Assembly: GCA_949987565.1 (NCBI GenBank)
Contig: OX465119.1
Location: 10,447,441 to 10,511,440, forward strand
DNA from: Luidia sarsii
Taxonomy: Eukaryota; Echinodermata; Asteroidea; Paxillosida; Luidiidae
Reading direction: 5' to 3'
DNA length: 64,000 bases
Below, in pieces: positions 10,281 through 24,150 of the stretch; the first letter of the stretch is position 1; each line of letters starts with the position of its first letter. The notes beneath the pieces are model-generated. The model made no database searches. It was not told the origin of the DNA and was given only the letters and a program-made list of their open reading frames with translations. The position numbers and the translations under genes were made by a program.

Positions 10281-11860
10281 CAAGGGAAAATCTGCATTTT
10301 CTAAAAATGGTGTTGTCAAACTGTGATACTTTATATCGGAATAGTCTGGATAATTCTTTTTAAGCCCCTACACGACATTGGTTAAAATCGAAAAACAGAA
10401 AATGTTCACAGATTTACATGAAACTTATACAGTTTGGAGATGGTTATGGTAGACCGATTCCATCTGCCAGATTTACATAGTAAACAATAATTATTGTCAG
10501 TGGTCTTCAAATTATTGATTGCCTGTCGGGAGAAATCCTTGGATTTGCAGTCCCTCGTGGAAAGCTCGTAATTATTCGTGAATTAAGCTTAAATGTCGCA
10601 TACATCATCCTTTAGACGCACTTATTGTTTGAGAGAGAGAGAGAGAAAATCGTTATAATTTACGAGTGGCTTTGATATTAGATTTTCCACCTGCGGCCGA
10701 TTAATTGCATAAGGAGCGCATACATTTACAATAATACATTGAAAAGAATACACTGTATATCTTAAAAATGAATTGCACGAGTTGTCGATTTTAGCAACAT
10801 TTTGCATGGCTGCCAACCTACCTTAAAGGAAATTAGGAATACTGCTGAAAAAGAGGAATCACAGGGAAAACTACATAGGAATACATATGTATTTCCAAGC
10901 CCAAAATCGGAATCTGTTATCAAGAGCTTGTAAAAAGTGATAATTTTTTTTTGGGGGGGGGTCAAAAAAGAGGAATGATTCCTCACAAATAGCAATGGTT
11001 GGAAGTTTACTTGGCATTGCTATGCATTTGAAACTGAAACTAGAAAATGCCCACTTTATGTTGATCTATCCCTTTCCACCTGTTCGTATCCGGCACGCAC
11101 ATAAAAAAAACCCACCTGCGTTATATCCGATGAGCAACAGACTGCTCATACATAATTTGGAGCGTCGTGCGTATCCAAGCAACCATCATGACCATTAATA
11201 TAACAGGGCAGCAAGCACAAAGGCATAGAAGCACATTAGCATAATGGGATACGTGCTATCACGGCAGGGGGAAACATGTATTGCCATAAAAAAAAATCCA
11301 AAAAAATATAAATGTGAATTTCCGAAACGTTAAAAGTCATCAAATTGAAGGCGCCTCATTTATTATAAGCCTTGTTATAGGGCATTTGCGACCGGCTCTG
11401 GTAATATCCGACACATTTTCAAAGAGGAAGATTCTCTCCTGAAGAAGTGACTTTTGAACGTTGCATCGCAGGGATGATTCGAAGTCACCGATATCAATTT
11501 TAGATAGGGCCAGGGTCGGACGATAGAGAATATCTTGACGCTTGAGGGAATAAGTTTTGAATTATAATGAAATATTAGTATTGAAGAGATCATCCAATCA
11601 TTATGATCACAGCATTTATCTAATGAATCATTGAATGATTGATTAGTGAATATTGTCAGGACGTAGTAGAGAGGGAAATCAATCACTAATCACCGACCAT
11701 GATCGGTCAAGTTGGGCCCGTAATGGGGTAATGGGAGAGAAATTCCTTTTTTTGTCTGGGACAGATCATCTGCTTTACACGACTGAACAACGCTCAAACG
11801 TCGACGAGAAATTATTTCCGAGAGACATATAAAGTTGGTAGCCAGATGAGACGAAAGGTG
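10281..11860. other. No gene recognised
   Basis: AT-rich DNA upstream of the SLC44A1-like gene with no exon-like frame, no RNA gene and no clear promoter. A promoter for that gene should lie between here and 9250, or further upstream if there is a non-coding first exon, but I see no decisive motif. Confidence 0.5.
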
Positions 11861-12214
11861 AGGCAGAGGCAGAGGCAGAGGCAGAGGCAGAGGCAGAGGC
11901 AGAGGCAGAGGCAGAGGCAGAGGCAGAGGCAGAGGCAGAGGCAGAGGCAGAGGCAGAGGCAGAGGCAGAGGCAGAGGCAGAGGCAGAGGCAGAGACAGAG
12001 ACAGAGACAGAGGCAGAGGCAGAGGCAGAGGCAGAGGCAGAGGCAGAGGCAGAGGCAGAGGCAGAGACAGAGGAAGTGGCAGAGACAGAAACAGAGGCAG
12101 AGGCAGAGGCAGAGGCAGAGGCAGAGACAGAGACAGAGGCAAAGGCAGAGACAGAGGCAGAGGCAGAGGCAGAGGCAGAGGCAGAGACAGAGACAGAGGC
12201 AGAGATAAAGACAG
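11861..12214. repeat. (GGCAGA)n hexamer microsatellite
   Basis: About 59 units, with GACAGA variants clustered near 12000 and beyond 12060. It translates to Gln-Arg or Pro-Leu repeats in every phase; not a gene. Confidence 0.97.
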
Positions 12215-12795
12215 AGCTCGAACCCTAAAACACCCGAAATTCTCCTCCCACGAATCAGATTGCCCTGTCATTCAATGAACACTTGAGATTTTTACGCTCA
12301 AGCGACTCCACGTAAATGGACCTAGAGTTATCCAGCCCTTAAATTGGTGTGCGTGTTGGATGGTGGCTTCCATAATCGTGTCGCTCATTTTGTGGCTTAC
12401 CCGAGCGTTGCGTGCTAATCGAACGCAAACACGTCCTCCGCGATGCCCAGTGCGAAGCTCACTGCGTTCGTACAGCTACTGGCTAGCTGTGCTCACCTAA
12501 TGATGCAACCTGCGCGCGTGTGAGAGGACGCGTTGCCAGCGCCGACTCCAGGCGCGCGCGTATCGCGTGCTGCGCGCAGCAACGGCCTTGTGACGCAAAG
12601 GGCCTGTCAATACTAGTCTGAACGAGGTGGCTATGGCTTCCGATCGCACTGGTGTCTATGGAAGCCGCCTTGCTAAAGCGGCTGCAACCAATTCCCATAG
12701 ACCCGTGTGTTATAAGGTGAGTAACCCAGTCTTCGGTTATTGGTTTAGTCATGTTGACAAACATCGCGTTACAAATCGTATACGTTACAAGTAAC

Positions 12796-12906
12796 TCTGC
12801 CTTTGAGAAAGGTCCTGCTAGGATCGAAACGTCAGGCCCACTAAATTTTAAGATTTACATTTTGGTAATTTTAGTCAGTAAGCAGTTTGCAACATTTTTG
12901 TATATC
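12796..12906 (+). mobile_element. Short Penelope-derived insertion with 14-bp target duplication
   Basis: Sequence runs from tctgcctttgagaaaggtcc through gatcgaaacgtcaggcccac to gcaacatttttgtatatc. It is flanked by perfect acgttacaagtaac copies at 12782-12795 and 12907-12920. It carries no coding sequence, and its start and end points are close to those of the copies at 9380 and 60518. Confidence 0.8.
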
Positions 12907-13809
12907 ACGTTACAAGTAACGCAGTTTTCTACGAAAAATCGTAATGACGACCCCACGCACGTTACACATCAACAGAACGCTGGGTCAAAACACTTTCTGA
13001 CTATATAAAAATCAACACAAGAGGGAGTAGAGAAAAGGAAGTGCGAAGACTGAAAGAAACCGCGAGTTAACTCGACAATGTTACCAAAAGGGTTAATACA
13101 GAGTTCAAATGGGACTTTTGGATGACGGCAAGGCAAGTCTTCAATCCAAGCGGCTCCTTGAAGATGACCCCGGGCCAAACTTGCCAGCATGAGTTCAAGA
13201 AAGAAGTGGAAAGCTGCATGTATTGTTCATACTTTTTTCTACGAAACCATTTTGTTGACACGGATCTGGTAAAATTTGGATCCGAGTTCGTCGACCGATA
13301 GACCTGAGCGGGACAAACAAGACAGATCACGTGACCGGGATCCGGGCCCGACCGAGACGAGCCAAACAAAAAGGTAGGGGTTGCCGGTCACGTGACCCGC
13401 GCCAACAACATTCAGAGAGTGCTTGGTTACGCTTTAAAGAACGGCCGCTGCGCTCAGAATGGCTGTAAACGTATTGCAGGCCGCTTGCGTCAAAATATTT
13501 CAGAGTATCAATTACATCAGCAAATGTTTGGCAATGCGTCAAAGCTCAATACAAAGCATGCAGTTGTCAATCATCAAAGACTACCTAGCGACCAATTATT
13601 GCATGGTCTCTTTACTTTGGGAACAAGATGCACAACAAGTAACTGAAACCTTAATTAACTAGCCCTAACCGTTTTACACTAACTGATTAACAAAATAATT
13701 AGCGTATGCCTACATGGATATGACATGCAGAGTAGAATCCAGCTTGGAAGAGTGCACATACGCCCGTGCAAACAACTTTCTATTTATTCATAAGGAAAAG
13801 TTATACCCC

Positions 13810-14110
13810 TAAAACAAGGTTATAGAGCCACTCAGGGTTAAGGGCCAAGGAAAGAAGGAGATAGAGAGGGACTAAGGAGGCTGGAGATGGGAATTGACAT
13901 TCCTTTAATAAAAGGGCAAGATCGTAGGCTGGGGGAAAACATGAACCAGGAATGGAATTCCAGAGAGAGGCAGACCGAGGGAAGAAACTGCTCTGATATC
14001 TCTTTGTTCTACACCTTGGGATACTAGATTGTGTGGATGAGAGGAGGCAAACAGCCTGGTTGCTCGCTTAAAATGTCCTGACTGGGGAAGTGGAACAATG
14101 ATGAATGCAT
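13810..14110 (-). mobile_element. LINE 3' fragment, copy 1
   Basis: Minus-strand reading gives pieces of a non-LTR reverse transcriptase C-terminus (RATRLFASSHPHNL... and LGLPLSGIPF with frameshifts). About 85-90% alike by eye to the copy at 14345-14680, so this is a tandem pair of related remnants. Confidence 0.55.
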
Positions 14111-14261
14111 GATGCATCGGTGTCTGGATCTCTCAGACAATTCTTTCAATTTTTCACCGAATGAAAAAAACAGCAAATGGAACAACGTACGAACAAACTC
14201 AATGCCAACTTTGGTCCGTCCGGGATGGGCGCTTTTCGACATTTTCAAACGATTCTGCATT

Positions 14262-14310
14262 TGAGAAAGGACCTGCTAGGATCGGAAACCTCAAACCCTC
14301 TTATAACTAT
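14262..14310 (+). mobile_element. Penelope-type core fragment
   Basis: tttgagaaaggacctgctag followed by gatcggaaacctcaaaccct: a diverged copy of the GAAACGTC unit lying between the two LINE tails. Confidence 0.45.
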
Positions 14311-14344
14311 GGTAGTTTTGGTATTATTCTTATCCCAAACTACT

Positions 14345-14680
14345 TATTATGCAAATTCGCCCAAAACAAGGCGATAAAGCCACTCAAGGTTGAGGGCTAA
14401 GGAAAGAAAGAAGGAGATAGAGAGGGACTCAGGAAGGCTGGAGATAGGAATTGCCATTCCTTTTAAAAAGGGCAAGATCGTAGGCTGGGGAAAAAACATG
14501 AACCAGGAAGGGAATTCCAGAGAGAGGCAGACCGAAGGAAGAAGCTGTTCTGAATTTTCTGATACCTCTTTGTTCTACACCTTGGGATAGATAGAGTGTG
14601 TGGGTGAGAGGAGGCAAACAGCCTGGTTGCTCGCTGAAATGTCCTGACTGGGGGACCAGGTCGGCAAGAGCAGAGGAACA
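14345..14680 (-). mobile_element. LINE 3' fragment, copy 2
   Basis: Minus strand reads RCRTKRYQKIQNSFFLRSAS then LWNSLPG, and in another frame LFKRNGNSYLQPS. This follows the usual end of non-LTR retrotransposon reverse transcriptases (SF...R...WNSLP...FK..L..YL). Broken and non-functional. Confidence 0.6.
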
Positions 14681-15527
14681 CCTTCCATAGAAATATCGGT
14701 AGAGGGGACTCATTAATATTATTGCAACGATTTGAATGGATGCTTCTACGAAGCGCATGCATTCACAACTCACAAATTGCTATCAATGTATCATGTCCTA
14801 ATTGCCAACAAAACGGATGGATCCCAGACCAGAAAAAGCAATCAGGGAGCCAACGCAAACAGCCCGTTAAAATTTTCACGATAATCACCTTATTATATTA
14901 TTTTTTTTTAAATCAAAAGCCTGGCTTGTCAGGTGGGATCTGTGCCAGAGAGAAAACGACAAAGCCACCTCGTTCCACCTCGCTGCCAGCCTGGCTAATA
15001 TCCAAGCCATCAATTATAAACCTGCGTCATTTCGAGTCCATTGATAGATAGATAAAAATACTCACCGTTGAACGGCGCAGAGCGCTGTCAGCTATTAGCT
15101 CGACCCAGGAATCGGCCGTCCTGTGTGACACCACCCCCGCCCGAGTGTACTCTTACCGTCAGTGACTCGACGGCATACACTTAATGACGACTACTCAAAA
15201 CTAAACGGCTCCCAGCAACGAGACGAAGTTCACGCCACACTACGTGGCAGATATCATGCTTTCGTTTTTCAGAAAGAAAACATATTATCTCTGATTCCCT
15301 CTCCTCGTCCGGCGCGCGACGCAGCCAGGGATGGTGTGTAGCCCTCGCGATGCGGGGAGATTTCGGCTACGAATCTTACCGGGACGCCATTCATTTGTGG
15401 CCATAAATGCGGGAGTTGGGCCAGTTTCACCGAAGGTCAAAACGGGACAATAAAAAAACCGCACACAGAGCCAACAAATGTCCGTGACAAATGTCTGCAG
15501 TGTTATTGTACGCGACACACATAGATA

Positions 15528-15826
15528 TGGTGGCGCAGAAGGGACATCGCAAATCGCAAATATCTGCAAAGATATTTGCAATTCGCACATTTTGTCGCAA
15601 ATATGTGCGCAAATATTTGCGACAAAATGTGCAATTCGCAAATTTTGTCGCAAATATTTGCGCACATATTTGCAAATCGCAAATTTTGTCGCAAATATGT
15701 GCGCATATATTTGCGACAAAATCTGCGAATTGCACATTTTGTCGCAAATATGTGCGCAAATATTTGCGACAAAATCTGCAATTCGCAGATTTTGTCGCAA
15801 ATTTTTTTCAAAGAAGCTAGAGGGCC
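15528..15826. repeat. Left arm of large foldback, itself palindromic
   Basis: Built from alternating-orientation blocks of gcaaatatttgcgacaaaat / attttgtcgcaaatatttgc. Its outer edge (ggtggcgcagaagggacat) and inner edge (aaagaagctagagggcc) recur inverted at 16211-16510. Open in several frames because the motif avoids stops. Confidence 0.9.
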
Positions 15827-16210
15827 ACAAAAATAAGAAACCGCTGATGATCACTACACACAGTGTTAGACCATGAAGGAAGAAGAGGTGAGACCCGGCT
15901 CAACGATGGGACTTGGAGTATGGAGTATTGTTGACAGTCACGAACGGATTTTTGAAGTTTTCTTACTTTGTAAACGAATGGAAAGGTATAATTTACGGAG
16001 ATTGAAGAACAGGGCTGTGTATGTTCCGTGACACCGTGAGACTCGGTATTATAGTCACAGTGTCAGGCCCATTTCACGTTGTGCTGTAACCTTGTAGGGG
16101 GGGTGGCCACAGCGCACTACGCGACCTTTGACCAAGGCACCGCACAGTGAGTCATGCGACACTACGAACTATATACATGTATATCTCGACACTACAGCAC
16201 TACTGGTTTG

Positions 16211-16510
16211 GGCCCCCTAGCTTCTTTGAAAAAAATTTGCGACAAAATCTGCGAATTGCAGATTTTGTCGCAAATATTTGCGCAAATATTTGCGACAAAA
16301 TGTGCAATTCGCAGATTTTGTCGCAAATATATGTGCACATATTTGCGACAAAATTTGCGATTTGCAAATATGTGCGCAAATATTTGCGACAAAATTTGCG
16401 AATTGCACATTTTGTCGCAAATATTTGCGCAAATATTTGCGACAAAATATGCGAATTGCAAATATCTTTGCAGATATTTGCGATTTGCAATGTCCCTTCT
16501 GCGCCACCAT
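16211..16510. repeat. Right arm of large foldback
   Basis: Inverted copy of 15528-15826: the inner edge is ggccccctagcttctttg and the outer edge atgtcccttctgcgccacc. The arms enclose about 384 bp of unrelated sequence. Confidence 0.9.
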
Positions 16511-16784
16511 ACATAGACGGCTGGGAGCAATGGAGGTGGAGGGGGGGGGGGGGGTGTGTGAGGGAACAGCAGGCCGTGCCTGCCGTGCTTGGCGTGGTCG
16601 CTCAACACGTTGTTGCGGCGATGCATGCCCGCGTGAGGTCAGAGCGTCACCCGTTGCCTTGGAAACGCTTCGAGTGGGAAAACGGCTGAGCGTGTGTGTG
16701 TGGGGTTTAGTAGGCAACGTGCAAGGGTGTACGGTGGTGGATTGTATTGATAGTGTATGGGTATGCGTGGCGGCAGAGGGTTGG

Positions 16785-17540
16785 AGGGGAGGGGAGAGGG
16801 GGAGGGGAGAGGGGGAGGGGAGAGGGGGAGGGGAGAGGGGGAGAGGGGAGGGGAGAGGGGGAGGGGAGAGGGGGAGGGGAGAGGGGGAGGAGAGAGGGGA
16901 GGGGAGAGCGGAGGCCGCGGGAGAGAGACTGCATGATCAAGGGAGAGGGGGAGGGAGAGGGAGAGGGAGAGGGAGAGGGAGAGGGAGAGAGGTCGAGAGG
17001 GAGAGGGAGAGGGAGAGGGAGAGGAAGAGGGAGAGGGAGAGGGAGAGGGAGAGGGAGAGGGAGAGGGAGAGGGAGAGGGAGAGGGAGAGGGAGAGGGAGA
17101 GGGAGAGGGAGAGGGCCAGAGGGAGAGGGAGAGGAAGAGGGAGAGGGGGAGGGAGGGGGAGAGGGAGAGGGAGAGGGAGAGGGAGAAGGAGAGAGGGAGA
17201 GGGAGAGAGGGAGAGGCAGAGGGAGAGGAAGATGCAGAGGCAGAGGCAGAGGCAGAGGCAGAAGCAGAGGCAGAGTCAGAGACAGAGGCAGAGGCAGAGG
17301 CAGAGGCATGCAGAGGCAGAGGCAGAGGGAGGGAGAGGGAGAGGGAGGGGGAGAGGGGGAGAGAGAGGGAGAGGAAGAGAGGGAGGGGGAGAGGGAGAGA
17401 GAGAGGGAGAGGAAGAGAGGGAGAGGGAGAGGGAGAGGGAGAGGGTGAGGGAGAGGGAGAGGGAAATGGGGAAAGGCCAGGGGAGGGGATGGGGAGGGGT
17501 GGGAGAGGCGGAGGGGAGCGGAAAGAGGAGAAAGAGGAAA
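16785..17540. repeat. GA-rich compound microsatellite
   Basis: Zones of GGGGAGAG, GAGGGA and GAGGCA repeats over about 750 bp. Simple-sequence DNA without gene content. Confidence 0.97.
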
Positions 17541-19185
17541 ACAGAATGTTTCTAACATTAATCAACTTACATTAGAAGGATCGAGGCAAATGTAATTTAT
17601 AGCCAGAATGTACATACTTTTATTCTGGTAAATGCTCTTTTTAAATTCACTTTTCAATAATATATACCAACTGCGTACATTGATACACCATAATGCAATG
17701 AAAGTAGACACAATTCTTTTAAAGTCAGTGTTAGAAAGTCGGTTCTGGGGCAGATAATTTGAAACCCCTGGGACTGCAAGGGATGTAGTTTTGTTTCGGG
17801 CCTGGTATAGGGGTCGCAGTGTGCCAAAAAATAAATTATGAAATAAAATTCCTAAGTATTATGTTCCTTGCAAGCAACTGTATCTGATGCTACACATCTC
17901 AATGCTACACATCTCTCAGAAGAAATGTGTCAGGGGCAGGGCAAACCTTCCCAGTTGTACCTCCACCATGCAAACATTAAATGCAAGTCTTATCTAGTCC
18001 GAGTTACCGGCTCTTCTAAGAGCCACACACTCCTTCTCAAAAGAGATGTGTTACACGGTGTCACGGCAAAACTTCCACTTGGTACTTCAACCATGCAAAC
18101 CTTCAAATCTTATCAAAGGTTGACTTTTGTTGCCCGTATAGAGGCCGGATGGCCGCTGTATTTTGTAATGTTCGAACTGGCGTTACCAAGCGGGGGAGGG
18201 TGAATCACCTAATATACAGTGCCTACCGTTCATGTAGGCGTATTGTGGCCATTCCAACACTGACTGTGGGCACGAGAAGGAAACACATGCAGCCGTATAT
18301 AGGCTATTCACAGTGCTGTGAATAATTTGAGATAATTTGAGTGCATTTCAAGCATGCTTCCCCAATCCTCTGGCCATCACGTTTCTTGGCAACACCAGGT
18401 GTCCCCACCCCCCTCCATCCACCCCACTGTCTGTTATGCTTTCACAGTATAGCGTGGCACATTCATGCCACGATGCGAGAGTGATCATGCGCTTAGTCTT
18501 GCATGGTGCTCCGACGAAAGGGGACAGCAAGTCAATACATTCGGATTGAGACTAAGTGGCGGCCGCTTCATCGCCGAACGAAGCTCGCGGAATAAAAACA
18601 AAAAGACTTCATTGTCAGGCCCAACTGTAGAGCGCAAACGTGCGTCAATATTTAAACAAAGCCTCTGTTCTAAAGAATGTCGATCACGAGGGGCGAAACG
18701 AAACTTCCGTGCACGAAAAAAAGAGACAACCAGCTAGCATAGAGAGAGTCTTTGCCATAACACAGATTTACCGCTCCCATCTAATAGCATTTTGCAGTGA
18801 ACTCCGTCCTTAGATATAGAAGCCGCAGATTGGATGACTCGGGTAATGCACAGGGGGTCAAATTTATAATAAGAGGGAACAATTACGGTATCTTAATCCA
18901 GAACCAGAAAATAATGTAGTCTTTTTAAAGTTAACTGTGACCAACCAGTCATTTCCGCGACTCGATCTTAATCGGATATTGACACTGATACTGAGCTTTA
19001 TCCTTGGCGGGGATCTGCAACGAAACGTGAAAGAGAGACACGCTTAAGTGCCCTAAAAAGACACAAGCCGAGTTCCCAACAGCAGGGACACCGAGCCATG
19101 CCTATCGTATCTCAACACACCGGTTGCTCTTCATAAGCCTACCCAGCAATTGGAATCGCCACTTAGTCTCATGATGATACCTCAT
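17541..19185. other. No gene recognised
   Basis: Mixed-composition sequence with a short direct duplication (acacatctcaatgctacaca near 17890, and cacacactccttctcaaaag-type text near 18030). No exon, RNA gene or promoter could be supported. Confidence 0.45.
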
Positions 19186-19189
19186 TAGA

Positions 19190-19758
19190 AAGCAACCAAG
19201 CAACAAAGCAACCAAGCAGCCAAGCAGCGAAACAACCAAGCAACCAAGCAACCAAGCAGCCAAGAAACCAAGCAGCCAATCAACCAATCAACCAAGCAGC
19301 AGCCAAGCAGCCAAGCAATCAAGCAACCAAGCAGCCAAGCAACCAAGCAGCAAAGCAGCCAAGCAGCCAAGCAGCCAAGCAGCCAAGCAGCCAAGCAGCC
19401 AAGCAGCCAAGCAACCAAGCAACCAAGCAGCCAAGCAGCCAAGCAGCCAAGCAGCCAAGCAGCCAAGCAGCCAAGCAACCAAGCAACCAAACAACTAAGC
19501 AACCAAGCAGCCAAGCAGCCAAGCAGCCAATGAACCAAGCAACCAAGCAACCAAGCAACCAAGCAACCAAGCAACCAAGCAACCAAGCAACCAAGCAACC
19601 AAGCAGCCAAGCAACCAAGCAACCAAGCAACCAAGCAGCCAAACAACTAAGCAACCAAGCAGCCAAGTAGCCAAGCAGCCAATGAACCAAGCAACCAAGC
19701 AACCAAGCAACCAAGCAACCAAGCAACCAAGCAACCAAGCAGCCAAGCTACCAAGCAA
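19190..19758. repeat. 8-bp minisatellite (AAGCAACC/AAGCAGCC)
   Basis: About 70 units, with internal near-duplication of a larger block (the segments around 19490-19540 and 19645-19690 share caaacaactaagcaacc and gccaatgaacc). Minus-strand frames read WLLGCLVA repeats. It starts about 100 bp behind the donor of the exon at 19858-20097. Confidence 0.95.
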
Positions 19759-19857
19759 ACATAACCTTTCTTCTTACCCCTGTAGCAAGCCAGCAACCAA
19801 CAATAAACCCCCAACACCAGCGCCCTTGGATGAGAGAGAAAATGAAAATCAACTCAC

Positions 19858-21852
<1,995 letters not shown>

Positions 21853-22077
21853 CGCGTCGGCAGAGCGAGAAATGACAGTTCTACCCTCCGGAAATATCGT
21901 CAAAGGCTCGTTGACGACAAATAATTGGCACAACGAAAGCGAAGAGAGAACTGTTAACGAGGCCCCTCCCACACTTCGCAGTAATTGCGGAAGATTGATG
22001 CCGTATTGGCGTGGATTGGCTGGTCCTACAAGTCACGTCGGAAGGCACTGGGCTGTAATAGGATTATTCTAATGACA

Positions 22078-22716
22078 TAGGGAGAGGCGGAGAGGGAGAG
22101 AGAGATGGGGCTGACAGAAAGACCCGAGAGACAGAAAGAGGGATGGAGGAAGAGAGAAATAGCGTGAGGGAGAGAGATAGAGAGGGAGAGAGAGAGAGAG
22201 ACGGAGAGAGAGGTAGAGAGAGGGGCAGAGAGGGGCAGAGAGGGGCAGCTAAAGGGGGATGGAGGAAGAGAGAAATAGCGTGAGGGAGAGAGATAGAGAG
22301 GTAGAGAGAGGGGCAGAGAGGGGCAGAGAGGGGCAGCTAAAGGGGGTGGAGGAAGAGAGAAATAGCGTGAGGGAGAGAGATAGAGAGGGAGAGAGAGATA
22401 GAGACGGAGAGAGAGGTAGAGAGAGGGGCAGAGAGGGGCAGAGAGGGGCAGCTAAAGGGGGTGGAGGAAGAGAGAAATAGCGTGAGGGAGAGAGATAGAG
22501 AGGGAGAGAGAGGTAGAGAGAGGGGCAGAGAGGGGCAGAGAGGGGCAGCTAAAGGGGGTGGAGGAAGAGAGAAATAGCGTGAGGGAGAGAGAGATAGAGA
22601 GGGAGAGAGAGGGAGAGAGAGGGGCAGAGAGGGGGAGAGAGGGGATGGAGAAATAGAGGGAGTGAGAAGGAGAGAGAGGAAGATAGAGAGAGAGAGAGAG
22701 AGGGAGAGAGAGAGAT
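22078..22716. repeat. GA-rich higher-order repeat
   Basis: Units of roughly 100 bp (ggcagctaaagggggtggag, gaagagagaaatagcgtgag) repeat about five times around variable GA runs. Confidence 0.93.
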
Positions 22717-22769
22717 TGTGCATCTGTGAAGTGGCTCAAAACAATGACCTGTAATTCCTAGACCTCGCT

Positions 22770-23190
22770 CCCTCTCTCTTTCCCTCTCTCTTCCTCTATC
22801 CCTCTCTCCCTAACCTCTCTTTCTCTTCCCCCTTTAGTTTATGTCTCTGATTCTGTCTCCCTCCATCTCACTCCACCTCTCCCTTCCTCTAATGTCATCT
22901 CTCTCCCTTTCCCTCTCATCCACCACTCTCTCTCCCTCTTTCTCTCTCCCCATTTTCTCTCCCACTCCCCTCCTCTCCCTCTCTCGGCACTCTCTCTCTC
23001 TCTTCCCCACTCTCCCCCTCTTTCTCTCTCCCACTCTGTCTCCTGTTCTCTCTTTCCCTCTTCCTCTCCCCTTTCTCTCTCTCTCTTTCTCTTTCTCTTT
23101 CTCTCTCTCCCTCTCTCTCTCTCTCTTTCTCTTTCTCTTTCTCTCTCTCTTTCCGTCTCTCTCTCTCTCACTGTCTCTTTGCCTCTCTCA
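22770..23190. repeat. CT-rich microsatellite
   Basis: Pyrimidine tract of opposite polarity to the adjacent GA block at 22078-22716, so the two face each other across about 50 bp. Confidence 0.95.
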
Positions 23191-23544
23191 TCCATTCGCT
23201 CGTCCGAATGGCAACGACATAAGTTGCTAGATAGACTCGTCCAGTCCCTCGGCTAAAATCAATTCAGCAATCCCGAGCATCAACAGCGTCTATTATAGGT
23301 CACACAGTAGGGCAGACCTTGAATAGCAAAACTGGTAACCGGACTGTCTGTACATTAGGGTGGATAGACCGAGGGTTCATACTCACTTAAACTACCGAGT
23401 GAATTCCAGGACTTCGTCGCGGCCCCTGTCTCTGACAGAATTCGTGGTCTCTTTTTTTGTCTTGGATGAACGGTAGAGGGCGCCCCACCCTTCATCGAAC
23501 ATCGACCGAGACCAGTGGAGAATCTCTAAAATTCGTTCGGTTAC

Positions 23545-23972
23545 CATCGGAGCATATCGGAGCATATCGGCCACTATCGGCCACTATCGGCCACTCTCGG
23601 CCACTATCGGCCGCCATCGGCCACTATCGGCCGCCATCGGCAACTATCGGCCACTATCGGCCACTATCGGTCACTATCGGCCACTATTGGCCACTATCGG
23701 CCACTATCGGCAACTATCGGCAACTGTCGGCCACTATCGGCCACTATCGGCCATTATCGGCCGCTGTCGGCCACTATCGGCCGCTATTGGCCACTATCGG
23801 CCACTATCGGCCGCCATCGGCAACTATCGGCCACTGTCGGCCACTATCGGCCACTATCGGCCACTATCGGCCACTATCGGCCATTATCGGCCGCTGTCGG
23901 CCGCTGTCGGCCGCCATCGGCCACTATCGGCCGCCATCGGCCGCCATCTGCCACTATCGGCAACTATCGGAT
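23545..23972. repeat. 10-bp minisatellite (ATCGGCCACT)
   Basis: About 43 units with ATCGGCCGCC, ATCGGCAACT and GTCGGCCACT variants. The 30-nt periodicity keeps a plus-strand frame open as SATIGHYRPL repeats, but no gene context supports translation. Confidence 0.95.
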
Positions 23973-24150
23973 CGTGGAGCCTACCATGGTTACCTGCACT
24001 ATATGAAGGGGCCAATTTAATAGAGCCACTGAAGCGTACAAATCTGCTACGCGTGAAAACTCAGCCTCGTGTAAATAGAATTGCAAACCAAACTGCTACG
24101 TCATGTCAACTGTTCTTGACTTATTCCTTGCTTAGCATGAACAAAAAAGA

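Noticed and set aside
11846..12208. Gln-Arg repeat frame of 120 codons
   Set aside because: Pure translation of the GGCAGA hexamer array; no splice or start context.
12480..12780. GC-rich minus-strand segment ending in a GTGAGC donor
   Set aside because: Frames lack resemblance to any family, and the segment contains pieces related to the 87-bp repeat at 2379-2668.
15065..15180. Possible third exon of the secreted-protein gene (donor GTGAGT behind cgttcaacg)
   Set aside because: The phase needed after exon B gives an immediate stop at the best acceptor; other acceptors are weak.
15285..16717. ILSQIFAHIFATK-type repeats on both strands
   Set aside because: Palindromic repeat without stop codons; identical text appears in opposite strands and frames.
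19185..19758. WLLGCLVA-repeat frames resembling a hydrophobic membrane protein
   Set aside because: 8-bp tandem repeat with 24-nt periodicity; open in all three minus-strand frames.
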